Below, one piece after another: positions 11,591-23,461 of a DNA stretch of 64,000 nucleotides (position 1 is its first letter; every line of letters begins with the position of its first letter). The notes beneath the pieces were generated by a model, which saw only the letters and a program-made list of their open reading frames with translations, had not been told where the DNA came from and did no database searches. A program made the translations under genes and the position numbers. This DNA is from Echinarachnius parma (taxonomy: Eukaryota > Echinodermata > Echinoidea > Clypeasteroida > Echinarachniidae): NCBI GenBank assembly GCA_037951105.1, contig JBAMJV010009680.1, positions 57,195 through 121,194 of the forward strand, given 5' to 3'.

Positions 11591-11844
11591 CAATTTGTCT
11601 GACGAAATATCCCCCCCCCCCTACACCCACCCCTTGAAAAAATCCTGGGTACGCCACTGCCTACAAGTAGCTAGTTCGAATGTCAAATACATTAATTGAT
11701 TTATTTAATATTGATTGGTTGGTGTGATTGTTTCATTATAATGATTGACTGATTAATTGATAGATTGACTCGATTCAATAACCATAAATAAACACTATTA
11801 ATCAAATCATTGTTTTATTACTTTTAAACTCATTGATCACTGCA

Positions 11845-11875
11845 ACTCACTCACTCACTCACTCACTCACTCACT
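11845..11875. repeat. (CTCA)n microsatellite
   Basis: About seven to eight perfect ACTC repeats in an otherwise non-repetitive AT-rich stretch. Confidence 0.9.
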
Positions 11876-11879
11876 TTCA

Positions 11880-12432
11880 CAGGCATGCACATACAACGCC
11901 GTTAAGGGCCAGTACGCTCAGACGTCGAGCACGGGAACTTCAGGCGTATGCGAACTGAATTGTCCGTTGCGTGTAGCAATTCAGCTGGAAATCAACATTT
12001 GCCAAAATCCACGCACGACACGTCTTTAGAAATACTCCAATAACAAGACAAATAATGCAAGTGGTATGGTTGTACATTACCTAAATGACAGAACTGCATA
12101 TTATCGTCTCAGATTACTCTGAATTATGCACGTACATATTATAAACATAATGATTGAAAAGATTTGATAAGGGGGTATCGGCATCGACAAATCTCTTTGT
12201 GCGTGTGTGTCTAGTCTTAGTAACAAGCGTTTGCAATTTAACAAATCTTGATTAAACGCTCACGTCACGATTTGGTTAACGCGACACTTCGAGTTTTACC
12301 GGCATGGAAAACGACAAATTGTTGGGTCACTTTACCCTACACTTCGTAGATTTGGGTGACCTGTTTCACAAAAGGTACAGAACCGTTCACGTGACGTTAA
12401 CGTGAACGTGACGTGACTGTTCGTACCAAGCC
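11880..12432. other. Unassigned sequence with a small ACGTG palindrome cluster
   Basis: No gene seen. At 12380-12420 the sequence GTTCACGT, a 7-nt spacer and ACGTGAAC form a perfect inverted repeat next to further ACGTGA motifs; E-box- and CRE-like strings are therefore packed together. It directly precedes the cassette junction at about 12433. Confidence 0.4.
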
Positions 12433-13376
12433 GATAGGGATGTATTAGAGGAATCTATTAATACTGTCCAAATCATAAAAAAAACATACATACAACTATT
12501 TTGGTTTGTTTGAACCTTGTTGCATTCGTATTAGCAGTATTAGTAACATACAGTATTCGATATTTGTAATTTATCTTTCATTAAAAAACCAAGATGCACG
12601 ACTTAAAGTGTCCATTTTGTTATATATCCACGTACATAACCATATACACATCCAGTACAATGAGTTTGTGAATATAACTCAACATGTTTGATCATAACTT
12701 CAGTCATTATAACATCGTCATTACAAGTGACACGTTCAGACATTACTCGGTGGACATATCCGAACAACAGATACACGTTATACCAACCATTCATTACTTT
12801 ATGTACGTGGCAATATTACTAGATAGATCCCTTCAAATCATTATGTATTGTCCAAGAAGCAGAAAATGGTATTTATACCTCATTTAGTATATTCGGTGGA
12901 AGGTTTTCCAGGATATCGATCATTGATGGAGTCTCAATATATGTGGCAGTAGCTGCATTGCCTTTGACGTGGATTCTCTCTTGCCTTTCGGATGATTCCG
13001 TACGTCTGACTGACACTTCCATGTCTTGCAGGTTCTGTGTAGAACGCAACCATGCCCAGTCTCTGCACTCCCGAGGAAGGCCAAGGAACTTCAAGCATCT
13101 GATGCTTGTCAAGTGAGGCAGCGAAGTGACGGATGTTGGGTCTGTGATGGTCACCTTCTGTAGGTTTGAGAAAGACTGTATGCCATTACCAAGTCTCTCT
13201 GGTAGAGTAGATGTCAGACGCGGAGCTTGTATTTCAATACATGTTACCTGTTGAAGAATGACAAGTGAAAAAGAAACATCATAATGATAAATATTATCTG
13301 CAAGTATATGTTAAAGAAGTATACATTTAAAGAAACCAACAATCAACGGAAAACTTCAAAAGAAGAGTAAATGAGA
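12433..13376. repeat. Duplicated LRR-exon cassette, partial copy A1'
   Basis: About 944 bp nearly identical to 171-1115, starting abruptly at GATAGGGATG and ending abruptly after AGTAAATGAGA. It includes the whole exon with its splice sites and about 370 bp on its 5' side of the window, but not the SINE or retroelement insertion of the full cassettes. Confidence 0.85.
12879..13247 (-). CDS. LRR-like exon of NLR gene (copy 2)
   Basis: Internal 369-nt exon, phase 0 at both ends, with acceptor CAACAG and donor GTATAAA on the minus strand. As far as compared, the translation equals copy 1 (618-986); silent or near-silent changes occur around 13099-13110. It carries the same leucine-spaced segments, the W-rich stretch and the charged block. 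Phase symmetry means it can be spliced between its neighbours without a frame change. Whether it is used in transcripts is unknown. Confidence 0.7.
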
Positions 13377-14773
13377 AATGGCATGTCTTGGTTGATATTT
13401 TAGTATGTAAACATTGATTTTGTTTCCCTATACTTTGCTTGCTTTTGGATTTTACACACATTGGGTTTATTGGGAACCTCACTGAAGTAAAAATTGTATA
13501 CAATCAAATTACAAAAGTTTAAAAATAGACGAGAAAACAAATAGTATCATGTTTGGAACTGGATGGTTACGTGTCTTATCAACATTGTATTCATTAAAGA
13601 TATCAAATGAGATATTTTATTTTTATTTTTCGATGTTGTATCTAAAATTGTTGAATATAGGTGTGGTATGTGCGAAATAACCAAGCCGATTGTTGTTTAA
13701 CAAGTTGATTAACCTCCTGCCAACACTTACTTTAATTACTACACATAAATACTCCAATTTGCTGTTGAATTTGAATAAATTTAGAGTGAAATTGGTTGCG
13801 AAATTACGAAATGTATCATTACATTGAAAGATAGCTGTTACATGGCTGGACGAAATTTAGCATGATTGTAACGAAACCGTAAACAGATTGACGAGTTTGA
13901 TTGAGAAAAAAACGAAACTGAATGACCAATGATGTACATTCTTAACCAAATGTAAAACTGCGCTTCGTTTCATTGCAAATGTGAACTCGTACATTTAACA
14001 TTTGGCAATCTATTTCAAAACCGTGCAATTTTAGATTTGCGATATTAACGCCCATTTTAGTGAAGCGGTAGCAAGCGGAGATAAAGTTGTCATGTATGTG
14101 TAATTAATACTTGTGATCATCATACATTCAGTAATCGGGACCCGAATGAATAGTATGCAAACTTGTCTCATTTATGCATTCCATGTAAGGGCGTAGGCGT
14201 AGGAAGCATCTCCAAGAAACTAGTACAAGAGTAGTAAAGTGATGACAATGCAATCTTGTGCTATACTATTATGATATGAAAGATTCCAGAATTGATATTA
14301 AAGACGAATTAAGTTTGAAAATATATGTACGGAGTCCGTGTAGAGTTGTTTAAATTCATTTAGAGGGTGGCATTAATATTTAAAGAAAATTTGCACAAGT
14401 ATAACTCTTGATTCGAAATACCAAAATATTCGGGCAAAATAACGCCACCCCAACGTGATTTCCGAGCAAAGGTGAATACGTTTTGCTTTATTCGGCTGAT
14501 CATTCCATGATGGGACTCGAGCATAATTATTGTCAGGCCACAATCCTCTCGTTGTTGGGCAGAAAGTTTATTACCACTGTGTTTGCTACCCATTTTGTTT
14601 GCCAGATGAAATTTGTAAAAGACGATATTCGGGAAGAGGATCATTTCCTTTGAAAAATGTGCTCGTTATTGTGCGTATGTGTAATGTAATATACATAATG
14701 CTTTTTCCTTATTGACACACAATGCTGAGCGTCAATGTTTCACGTACCTGTTTCTGCCATAATAATGCAATCC
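13377..14773. other. Intron-like sequence, nothing recognised
   Basis: AT-rich sequence between two LRR-like exons with no recognisable repeat or coding region; short open frames lack any domain signal. Confidence 0.5.
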
Positions 14774-15192
14774 ATTAAAGCGGTAGTTGAGTATTGGTCA
14801 AACTTAACTTTAGTAACCAAAACCTGCACGATTACGGTACAAACTAATAGTTATTACTTCACCATGCTTGAAAAGTATACACAATTACAAACCACAAAAT
14901 AAAACCCCTGTTATCATTCAAAAAGAGCCGTTACAACTCGAATGGTCAAATTAACGCCAGCGCGAAGAACTAGTGTTCTAGGTCCTACGGGACTGTAGTG
15001 CAGTGCGCGGTAATAGTACGTGTAGTATGTACATGTATTGCAAGCCCCGTTTGTTCGCCTTTCGTTTCGGAGTCGCGCTAACACACGGAGACAAGTCCAT
15101 GAGGCGCATATTATCACTGTTTTTTGCGGAATGGAGTGAAAAATCATAATCTTAATCCACCCGATAGTTGGATCACATATTGGAGAGTGAAT
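14774..15192 (+). mobile_element. TTAA-1 long-form MITE, 3'-truncated
   Basis: Begins with TTAA (14774-14777) and AGCGGTAGTTGAGTATTGGT, matching the terminal repeat of the complete copy at 23462-24292. It is cut at about 15192, where segment C begins. It lacks the G run and the right terminal repeat. Confidence 0.7.
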
Positions 15193-15196
15193 TTGA

Positions 15197-15875
15197 AATT
15201 GACCATCCATTTAACCATTTAAATGTTGACAAGCATGATGCATGATATACACGCTATATTCATGACATAGCATACATATTTCATTACAAATTCGATTTTT
15301 TTTTTTTTAGTTTCATCTCAATAGAAAAAGTGTAAATGAAGACAAATTGTGAACGTTGTAGGTTTTATTTCCATCCAAATGTAACACAATGGGGAATTCC
15401 ATGGCTTAGGTGTATTCGTCGCAACTAACAGTTTGTGCCCTTATTTCAGCATGAAACTTGGTATACATGGTTATCAAGAATTCTACCGCAGTCCAAAGAT
15501 CTTCAAAATCTGATGTCACCCTTGGTCAACCATTTGGGCAGTCTCTAACATGTTATTTATCTAGATAACTATAGTTGAAACTGCATAGGACCCATGAAAC
15601 AGACAAGCTTTATGCCTCAAAAACAGACCAATGTGGTGATGTTCTTATAACCGGCCCCTGTTTTATTGGGAATGTATATATATATATATATATATTTTTT
15701 AGGTTGAATGGTGTCATAAAAGACTTGCCCCGCACATCTTGTTTTAAGCAAGACGCTTACTCATTGCAGTCAAATGGTGCGGCCATCCATTGTGTTTGCT
15801 ATATTTGAAAACAAACCTTGTTATTTTTAACTGATCATGGCGGTTCATGCATGAACGATTTCACCTTTGATTTAT
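15197..15875. repeat. Duplicated intronic segment C, copy 2
   Basis: Matches 3893-4560; the TA run is longer and the T run shorter here. It lies about 140 bp left of cassette A2, which indicates that A and C were part of one larger duplication unit. Confidence 0.85.
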
Positions 15876-16632
15876 ATTCTGCCTGTAGAAGACTAAATTT
15901 CCTTTAATTTGAAATAACGATAATGTGCACTCTGTCGCACATAAATATTAAATATGTCAACTTAAACAAGTGTCCAGTTTCCTTCTGTGCGGAGTATACA
16001 TTATTGATTGCTATGAGGGGCATATTTAAAGAATATTGACTGCCCTTGATAGAGACACGGAAAATATTGCCTGAACTAGATTCATATTGCCCGAGTCGAA
16101 GATACATGATGATGGTGGTGGTGGTGGATGTGGCGATCAACTATCATGAATATGTTTGTACGTAGTGATGACCATGCTATTTATGGTGATAGGGATGTAT
16201 TAGAGGAATCTATTAATACTGTCCAAATCATTAAAAAACATACATACAACTATTTTGTTTTGTTTGAACCTTGTTGCATTCGTATTAGCAGTATTAGTAA
16301 CATACAGTATTCGATATTTGTAATTTATCTTTCATACAAAAACCAAGATGCACGACTTAAAGTGTCCATTTTGTTATATATCCACGTACATAACCATATA
16401 CACATCCAGTACAATGAGTTTGTGAATATAACTCAACATGTTTGACCATAACTTCAGTCATTATAACATCGTCATTACAAGTGACACGTTCAGACATTAC
16501 TCGGTGGACATATCCGAACAACAGATACACGTTATACCAACCATTCATTACTTTATGTACGTGGCAATATTACTAGATAGATCCCTTCAAATCATTATGT
16601 ATTGTCGAAGAAGCAGAAAATGGTATTTATAC

Positions 16633-17001
16633 CTCATTTAGTATATTCGGTGGAAGGTTTTCCAGGATATCGATCATTGATGGAGTCTCAATGTCTGTGG
16701 CAGTAGCTGCATTGCCTTTGACGTGGATTCTCTCTTGCCTTTCGGATGATTCCGTACGTCTGAGTGACACTTCCATGTCTTGCAGGTTCTGTGTAGAACG
16801 CAACCATGCCCAGTCTCTGCACTCCCGAGGAAGGCCAAGGAACTTCAAGCATCTGATGCTTGTCAAGTGAGGCAGCGAAGTGACGGATGTTGGGTCTGTG
16901 ATGGTCACCTTCTGTAGGTTTGAGAAAGACTGTATGCCATTACCAAGTCTCTCTGGTAGAGTAGATGTCAGACGCGGAGCTTGTATTTCAATACATGTTA
17001 C
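16633..17001 (-). CDS. LRR-like exon of NLR gene (copy 3)
   Basis: Internal 369-nt exon with phase 0 at both ends; same splice motifs as copies 1 and 2. The translation differs from copies 1 and 2 at a few residues, including V to L in the EVSVRRTESS block and Y to D in TYIETPS. The near-identity of intron sequence around it points to recent copying. Function as part of an LRR sensor region is inferred from position downstream of a NACHT exon. Confidence 0.7.
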
Positions 17002-17814
17002 CTGTTGAAGAATGACAAGTGAAAAAGAAACATCATAATGATAAATATTATCTGCAAGTATATGTTAAAGAAGTATACATTTAAAGAAACCAACAATCAA
17101 CGGAAAACTTCAAAAGAAGAGTAAATGAGATAAGGACAAATATGTGATGCACAAATAGTTGCGGCTAATTAACGTCGACGTGGTGTGACATGATTGGTAG
17201 AGCTCGCGGCTTTCCAAGTGTTAGATCCCGAGTTCAAAACCTGTACATGCCCACTTCGTTAGTCGAGCATGTCAATCAATTCCTAATTGCTAATCTCTAC
17301 ATTGGAGAATATATTAGTACGATTATTTTATTGGCAGCGTTATGACTTGTTTACTACACTAGAGATGAAGGAGAACGAAATTCCACTCTGTGTGTTTGTA
17401 CTGTACCTGGCGATCATGGGTTATGATAGAGAAAGAGGTTTTTGTACTGTGAAGGATCAGTCATTATTAGGTAATATCTACTGCCTACAGCGCAGAAATG
17501 TATTACATGTTGATTCGTCAGAATTTCCGCAGATTTATTAAAAAGGTTTTATAGTAAACTTGACTTAGGTTCATAGATGGTGTGTCCCCGATATATCAGA
17601 TTCCACTCTCCCCCCCCCCCCCCCCCCCCTTCTATTCCTAAGTCTTAAAGCCCTCAATTAATTTACATTGTCATCAATGAGAGACTATCTAAACAATTTT
17701 TTGTAAGTGTCTCTCTGGATATATAATTGCTCAATGTTCTCTGGAAACATGATATCATCGACACCCTGACAGCTTGACGTTTCACCATCTAACTTTTGTA
17801 ACATAATCTCTTTT

Positions 17815-18683
17815 GGGTAAATATATTACTCATTGCGAATTTTGGATGCGTACAATACGTCGCCATGACACCCCCGACCAGCCGGCTCGCAACGCTTGAT
17901 TCCAGCCAGTATCGAGCCAGCGGTCCGTTGATTGGTCAAGCTCGCTATGGTTCCCGCCTAGCAAGCAAGCCGAGCCAGCGCCTCGCTGATTGGTTTAGCA
18001 CCCGTGTACACCGGCCAATAGAATTTGCCCGTTATGGACCAATTATGAACAAACTCGCTCATGCGAGATTGGAGCGGTTTGGAGCCGCATGAGGGCATAA
18101 ATAGGATTGTTTTACGTTACTTTATATCACAAAGGGTGCGTACATTCTGTCGATGATAGTGGTCATAATATACATAGTATATTATAAAAGATATATAAAT
18201 TTATATATGCATCATAATAAAAAAATAAATGATAGCTCCTTTGGCTATTATATATGTTTGTATGCGTTTATCGGTGTGAGCGCGGGTGCGCACATATTGA
18301 TAACCGTAGGTGGGAATGATTATAAAGATGAATACTTATATTATTATTTTTTACAAGGAGACAGGGAGTGCGCCCTCGTTTGGCATCCACGGACGCAACC
18401 ACGTTTCCCCCATCACGATGGGGGTTTTTCGTGGCCTCCGCGAACTAGTGCATTCGCACTAGTCAGGTGCCAAACGCCTTGCCCATTGTATATGTTTGGC
18501 CTTCGGCCAATTATATAGACATGGCGTAAATAGTCAATTTTGACTGAGTCGCCATCTAAAATAAAAACTAACTAACTCACTTGACAAAGTATTGCAGCGG
18601 CATACGAAACGTCGTGATCTTTTAGATTCCAGGTTGACCATACATTGCGAGACAAACGAATATCACTAGCGATATTATTTCCG
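17815..18683 (+). mobile_element. Retroelement-like insertion in A2, itself interrupted
   Basis: Counterpart of 1802-2219, bracketed by ATAATCTCTTTT at 17803-17814 and 18684-18695. The CCAAT/ATTGG and TATA-like motifs are kept. It is split by a 446-bp insertion at 18131-18576 placed immediately before the hammerhead-like TTGACAA motif. Confidence 0.55.
18131..18576 (+). mobile_element. 446-bp nested insertion with multibranched RNA fold
   Basis: Absent from the otherwise matching site at 2109-2117 in cassette A1, and flanked by TCAC at 18127-18130 and 18577-18580. The left half is very AT-rich and the right half GC-rich with nested inverted repeats. A 9-bp stem (18377-18385 with 18468-18476) encloses two arms. 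Arm one stacks CGGA/TCCG, CCACG/CGTGG and CCCCCAT/ATGGGGG (18390-18440). Arm two is ACTAGTGC-ATTC-GCACTAGT (18444-18463). A further hairpin TTGGCC-TTC-GGCCAA is at 18496-18510. The end is A-rich with CTAA repeats, like a short retroelement tail. A 121-codon frame across it is incidental. Identity unknown: a SINE with a structured RNA, or an organelle-type hairpin sequence, are possible. Confidence 0.6.
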
Positions 18684-19359
18684 ATAATCTCTTTTTGGTT
18701 CACTATTACGTTGTTTGCCTAGGGACTGGGACAGTCTGCCATGTAGTGTCAAAGAGGGAGCCATTCTTTCACCATTCATACATTACTTTTCCGTCTAAAG
18801 TCTTCTTTCATCTCTGTTCAGTATGCACAGCCCTTTGATTACAACATTCATTAAGTTGCACGCTGTTTGAAATGCACCTTCGCTTTTGTACTCCCTCTCT
18901 ACAAGTGAACAGAGTTTTGGTATTGTCATAATAGTCGATATCTAATTTTGTATTGCGATCGAGTGATCGAGTGGTAATGATAATGTTCACTGTCCTTATT
19001 ATCGCGATGCAAAGCATTGCATAATGTATTTGTTTATGTTTCACTCATGTTAGGTTATAGTAATTATTTGTCATCTTGCTACGTAACCTTATTCATTTCT
19101 AAATAGCAATATGTATAATAGGGCCATATTTCTCGATATAATCCTTTCATCAACTTATTTCTCTTTTAATCTGGTTAGACAATTTAAACCCTCTTTACAT
19201 AGGAGCTGTGTCATTTATGTTCCGTAATGCTGCATATCCTGGCACCAGAGTATGTGGATCCACGTCTCCTAGGGCAAAAGTAATGAACTTCATGTTTGTG
19301 AACCCTGGCCCACGAATACGTTTATTAAAATTGTAATTTATCACTTGAATACAAAGATA

Positions 19360-19636
19360 TCAACGTGTTGTTAATCCCATTGATCCCACCGCCGCGATAA
19401 AGCGCATATTTTTTAGAACGTTAGGTTTGATTTAAAAACGATTATCACGAAATGCTACTTTACTTGTTTATCTTTGGACACACCACAAATGAAAATGTAT
19501 TGTACAACGATATTCTATATGGACAAATTGCGATGTTTGTACAATTAAAGCTCAGCATGTTATACTAATTGATGCGTAAAACACATTTTCCCTTTGGTTC
19601 TAAAACTCACTGTATGTTTTATATTAAAACGTTCAA
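19360..19636. repeat. Duplicated intronic segment E, copy 1
   Basis: About 277 bp matching 25829-26107 at moderate divergence, beginning TATCAACGTGTTGTTAATCC. The two copies lie on the same side of successive LRR cassettes, consistent with an older duplication of exon plus intron. Confidence 0.75.
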
Positions 19637-19947
19637 ACGATTTGGACAACGTATTAAGTCCATTTAAATGGTCCAGGATTGACATTTATTAACATCATAT
19701 TGGTGATCATCAAATAAAAAACCCGGGGCAGACTCTCCAGTGTTGTTTGCACTGACACTGTCAACGTAGTGAGCCCTACTTTTTATAACCCCGGTAATAC
19801 ACATTTACTCCCTTCAATATTGCATAACAACTATCTCCACTCCAGGCGGAGTAATACAACTAATTGTGCCATTATAGTATAGTCTGAACCGTGGGTGTTT
19901 TTTTTTTTACCATGGATGCAGAATATTGAGTAATCTATCTCATAAAT

Positions 19948-20841
19948 ACAGAGTGTCCCAGATATAACGAACCGGATTTCACGGCAGAAAGTTTCTGTCA
20001 TAATGCATAATTTCTTGCATAAGATATACATGTATGAAAAGCTCTGTTTCTCTTCTTTCATTTGATGTACAATTTATGGTACATAATTCACACATTACTG
20101 AATTACAACAATGGAAATTGGTGTTACCAAAATTCAATTTGCACCCAGAAATCGCAAGTTTAGGTGATTGTTTAGGGTAGTAATCGTACTTATTTTGAAA
20201 ACGGACAGACATCGTATAATAATCATGATAGTTCATATGTTTATATTTTATATGACACCTCATTATTACAAAATAAATGATTGATGACAGAAAACGAGAA
20301 CAATGAAAACTTGCTTGATTTCAGCCAAATGAGTAACTTTCCTGACCTACCATGTTTCCCATGTTTTCCCTGATCATCATGCTTGTATATATTCACTTAT
20401 GCATCAAGTCCATTTTCACTGTTTAGTCAGGAAAGCTGAGCGACTTTTTATTTAACTATCCACTCATTTTGGCAGAAAACAGGCATGTTTACTTTGTACT
20501 TGTTCTCTTGCATACATTGTGTATTCTGTGTGCATGGAGTGTCATACAAAAAATAAAAATATCAATTTGTATTCAATGTTTTTCTTTTTTTTTTAAAGTA
20601 CGTTTACTTCCCTAAATACTCATCCAAACTTGCAATTTTTGCGTGCAAATAGAATTTTGGTAACACCAGTTTCCATTGTTTTAATTCAGTCATACGTGAA
20701 TTATGTACCATAAGTGGTATATCAAATGAAAGAAGAGAAACAGAGCTTGTCATTCATGTATATCTCATCAAAGAAATTATTCATTATGACAGAAAATTTC
20801 TGCCATGAAATCCGGTTTCGTTTTTTTCTGGGACACTCTGT
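19948..20841. mobile_element. Foldback element FB-1, copy 1
   Basis: An 894-bp element whose two halves are long imperfect inverted repeats, with termini ACAGAGTGTCCCAG and its complement and TA on each side. Inner sequence is also inverted (CAAATGAG / CTCATTTGG-type pairs). A second copy is at 54843-55745. No coding sequence seen. It ends about 20 bp left of the broken LRR exon. Confidence 0.8.
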
Positions 20842-20862
20842 ATAGTAAGCAGCATGTGTGAC

Positions 20863-21087
20863 ATTATGCTGCATATTCAGAAGTAGGGCCTTCAATATAT
20901 TGATCAAGGGAGAAGTCTTAATATGTGTGACAGTAGCTTTGTTGCCTCCGACGTGGATTCTCTCTTCCCTTTCTGATGATTCAGTTCGTGTGATTGTCAA
21001 CTGGCGAAGGTTTGAAAAGACCGGAGGCCATCACATAGTCTCTCTGGTAGATGTCAAGCGCGGAGTTTGGATTTCAATACATGCTAC
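20863..21087 (-). pseudogene. Broken LRR-like exon
   Basis: Recognisable by its start after CAG (VACIEIQTPRLTST) and its RTESSEREERIHV-GNKATVT block. Small deletions put a stop after about 18 codons, and roughly 45 codons covering the leucine-spaced centre are missing. The normal GTAAA donor is absent. It lies between the 21851-22219 exon and FB-1 and must be skipped if the NLR transcript crosses it. Confidence 0.75.
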
Positions 21088-21850
21088 CTGTTTTTCATCA
21101 AAACAATTAAACAAGTATCAATATATTTGTAAACTATATTCACGTATGTTGACGCACTCAACTAACGGAGATAGTGACGTGCACGGTCATACCGATTTCA
21201 AATGAATGTGAGAAAAACTTGGTAATTCGTTATTGTCCCATTCATGTTTGTATTGTTTGATTGTTTGTTTAACGCAAAATGCTCACTGCGTACTTAGTAC
21301 ACAGTCTAGCGACTAGCACAGAGGCCTGGGTTGGTCGCTCGCTATACATTAAGAAATTAGCGCACAAACAAACAGAGAGTCCAAAGCACCTACAAGTGAA
21401 TGCGAGGGGTAACCAGTGAATACGAGCAAACACGAACTACAGCGAATAGCCTTCCGCAAAAATATACGCAATCATTCGCAGTTTACTTTTTTCTTGCTAT
21501 CTGCGAAAACATGTTATCTACGAATACCCAGTTTCCCCATGATTTAATGCCATACTGATGTTTTATGAAAGCCTTGGTTACCATCATTTGGGTTGTAATC
21601 TATTGCCAAAGGATGTGTCTTCGAACCATAAGATGGGTTCGTTTAAAGTGGTCTACAATATAATATATGTCTATGTTCCTGTAGCAACATAATATACATG
21701 CAATGGTCATAAATTGTATATGCACAAAAGATCTCGCCAAACTCATACGCTCAAAGATAACAATAAAATTGCAGGACTTAAAAACAAAACAATAGGTCTG
21801 AAAATGCCGTGTACACTTTTCGTTGGAATCGACCATGAAGATTATTTTAC
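21088..21850. other. Intron-like sequence
   Basis: AT-rich, no repeat or coding region recognised between the broken and the intact LRR-like exon. Confidence 0.5.
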
Positions 21851-22219
21851 CTTATTTTGAACATACATCGGTAGGGCTTCCCAGATTTTGATCAATGCCG
21901 AAGTCTCAATATCTGTGGCAGTAGCTTTGTTGCCTTCGATGTGGATTCTCTCTTGCCTTTCTGATGATTCTGTTCGTCTGACTGACACTTCCAGGTCTTG
22001 CAGATCTTGCGTAGAACGCAGCCATGACCAGTCTCCGAACTCCCGAGGAAGACCAAGGAACTTCAAGCATCTGATGCTGGTCAAGTGTGGCAGCGAAGTG
22101 ACGGATGTTGGGTCTGTGATGGTCAACTGCTGAAGGTTAGAGAAAGACTGGATGCCATTACCGAGTCTCTCCGGTAGAGTAGATGTCAGACGCGGAGTTT
22201 GAATTTCAATACATGCTAC
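21851..22219 (-). CDS. LRR-like exon of NLR gene (copy 4, diverged)
   Basis: Internal 369-nt exon, phase 0 at both ends: acceptor TTCAACAG before GTAGCATGT and donor AATAAG|GTAAAA on the minus strand. It is the LRR-like exon nearest the NACHT exon. The translation starts VACIEIQTPRL, has LQQLTI and LKFLGLP leucine-spaced segments, the W-rich stretch DWSWLRS and ends ALPMYVQNK. The last residues resemble ALPDELKTK at the end of the NACHT exon, so the two boundaries are probably related. It differs from the other three copies at several residues and is therefore an older branch of the exon family. Confidence 0.75.
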
Positions 22220-22649
22220 CTGTTGAAGAATGACAAGTGAAAAAGTAACATCATAATGATAAATATATGATCCGCAAGTATCTGTTAAAGAAGTATACAT
22301 AACAAAAAACACTCGATCAATAATCAACGGTAAACTTCAATAGAAGAGTAAATGAGATAAGGACAATTAAGTGATGCACAGATATTAACAGCCAATTATT
22401 GAATACAGCTTGGTGTTTTGTGGTCGGACTGGCTGTTGGGGAGGAGGGGGGGGGGTAAAATGTTGGAGACACGCTTCATATATTTAGTAATTAATAATTA
22501 CTTTTTAAGGATTTTCACCTCATGTTGTCTTCTTTATTTATTGTCGCATCATTAGGGAGAATAAACCTCATCCTGTATGTACGCCAATAAGAGAGTAATG
22601 CCCACAGTCAAGACCCTGGATTGTAATCATGGTAATATTTACGTGGTAT

Positions 22650-23458
22650 GACAGGATTGGTATAGCTCGCGGCTTTCCAAGTGTTAGATCCCGAGTTCTA
22701 ACCCTGTAAATGCCCACTTCGTTAGTCAAGCATGTCAATCAATTCCTAATTGCTAATCTCTACATTGGTGAATATATTAGTACGATTTTTCTATCGGCAG
22801 CGTTATGACTTGTATACTACCTTGGAGATGAGAGAGAACGAAATTTCACCCTCTGTGTTTGTACTGTACCTTGTGATCATGGGTTATGCTAGTGATAGAG
22901 GTTTTTGTAGTGTGAATGATCAGTCATTATTAGGTAATATCTACTGTCTGCAGCGCAGAAATGTATTACATTTTAATTCGTCAGAATTTCCGCAGGTTTT
23001 TATTTAATTTGAATAAGACCAAACAGCATAATAGTACCCGCTTGACTTATTAACGACCTTTTAATGTTAACTTGACTGTATAGGTTCATAGCCGGTGTGT
23101 CCCCAATATATCAGATTCCACTCACCCCCCCCCCCCCGCCCCCCCTCCCCCTTCCCTTATCCCTAAGTCCCTTAAAGCCATTAATTAGTTTACATTGTCA
23201 TCAATGAGAGATGACATCAATCTCCTTTGGTCCTTTTTTGTAAGTGTATATATTATATACTTGCTCAATGCCCTCTGGAAACATGATATCATCGTCACCC
23301 TGACAGCTTGATGTTTCACCATTTAACTTCTGTCATGTCTGTAACACAATCTCTTTTTGGTTCACCATTACGTCGATGGCATAGGGACTGGGACAGTCTG
23401 CCATCTACTGTCAAATATGGTGCCTTTATTTCACCATTCATACATTAATTTTCCGTCT
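22650..23458. repeat. Diverged cassette A3, left part
   Basis: Intron, SINE fossil (22650-22790) and C-rich run homologous to cassettes A1 and A2 but visibly diverged. It lacks the 418-bp insertion: the site near 23345 is single. It is cut at 23458 by a TTAA-1 element and resumes at 24297. Confidence 0.8.
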
Positions 23459-23461
23459 TAA

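Larger units (their letters stand above)
16015..19319. repeat. Duplicated LRR-exon cassette, copy A2
   Basis: Full-length counterpart of 1-2852. Differences by eye are mainly homopolymer or short-repeat lengths, scattered substitutions and the nested 446-bp insertion at 18131-18576. It carries the exon at 16633-17001, SINE fossil at 17190-17330, C run at 17610-17629 and the retroelement-like insertion at 17815-18683. Confidence 0.85.

Noticed and set aside
18153-18518. 121-codon open frame in the nested insertion
   Set aside because: It spans perfect hairpins and AT-rich filler, has no recognisable domain, and is better explained as structured non-coding sequence.
18131-18576. Group II intron in the nested insertion (GTGCG near its start)
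   Set aside because: No domain V signature could be seen and no maturase is present; the GTGCG string alone is not enough.
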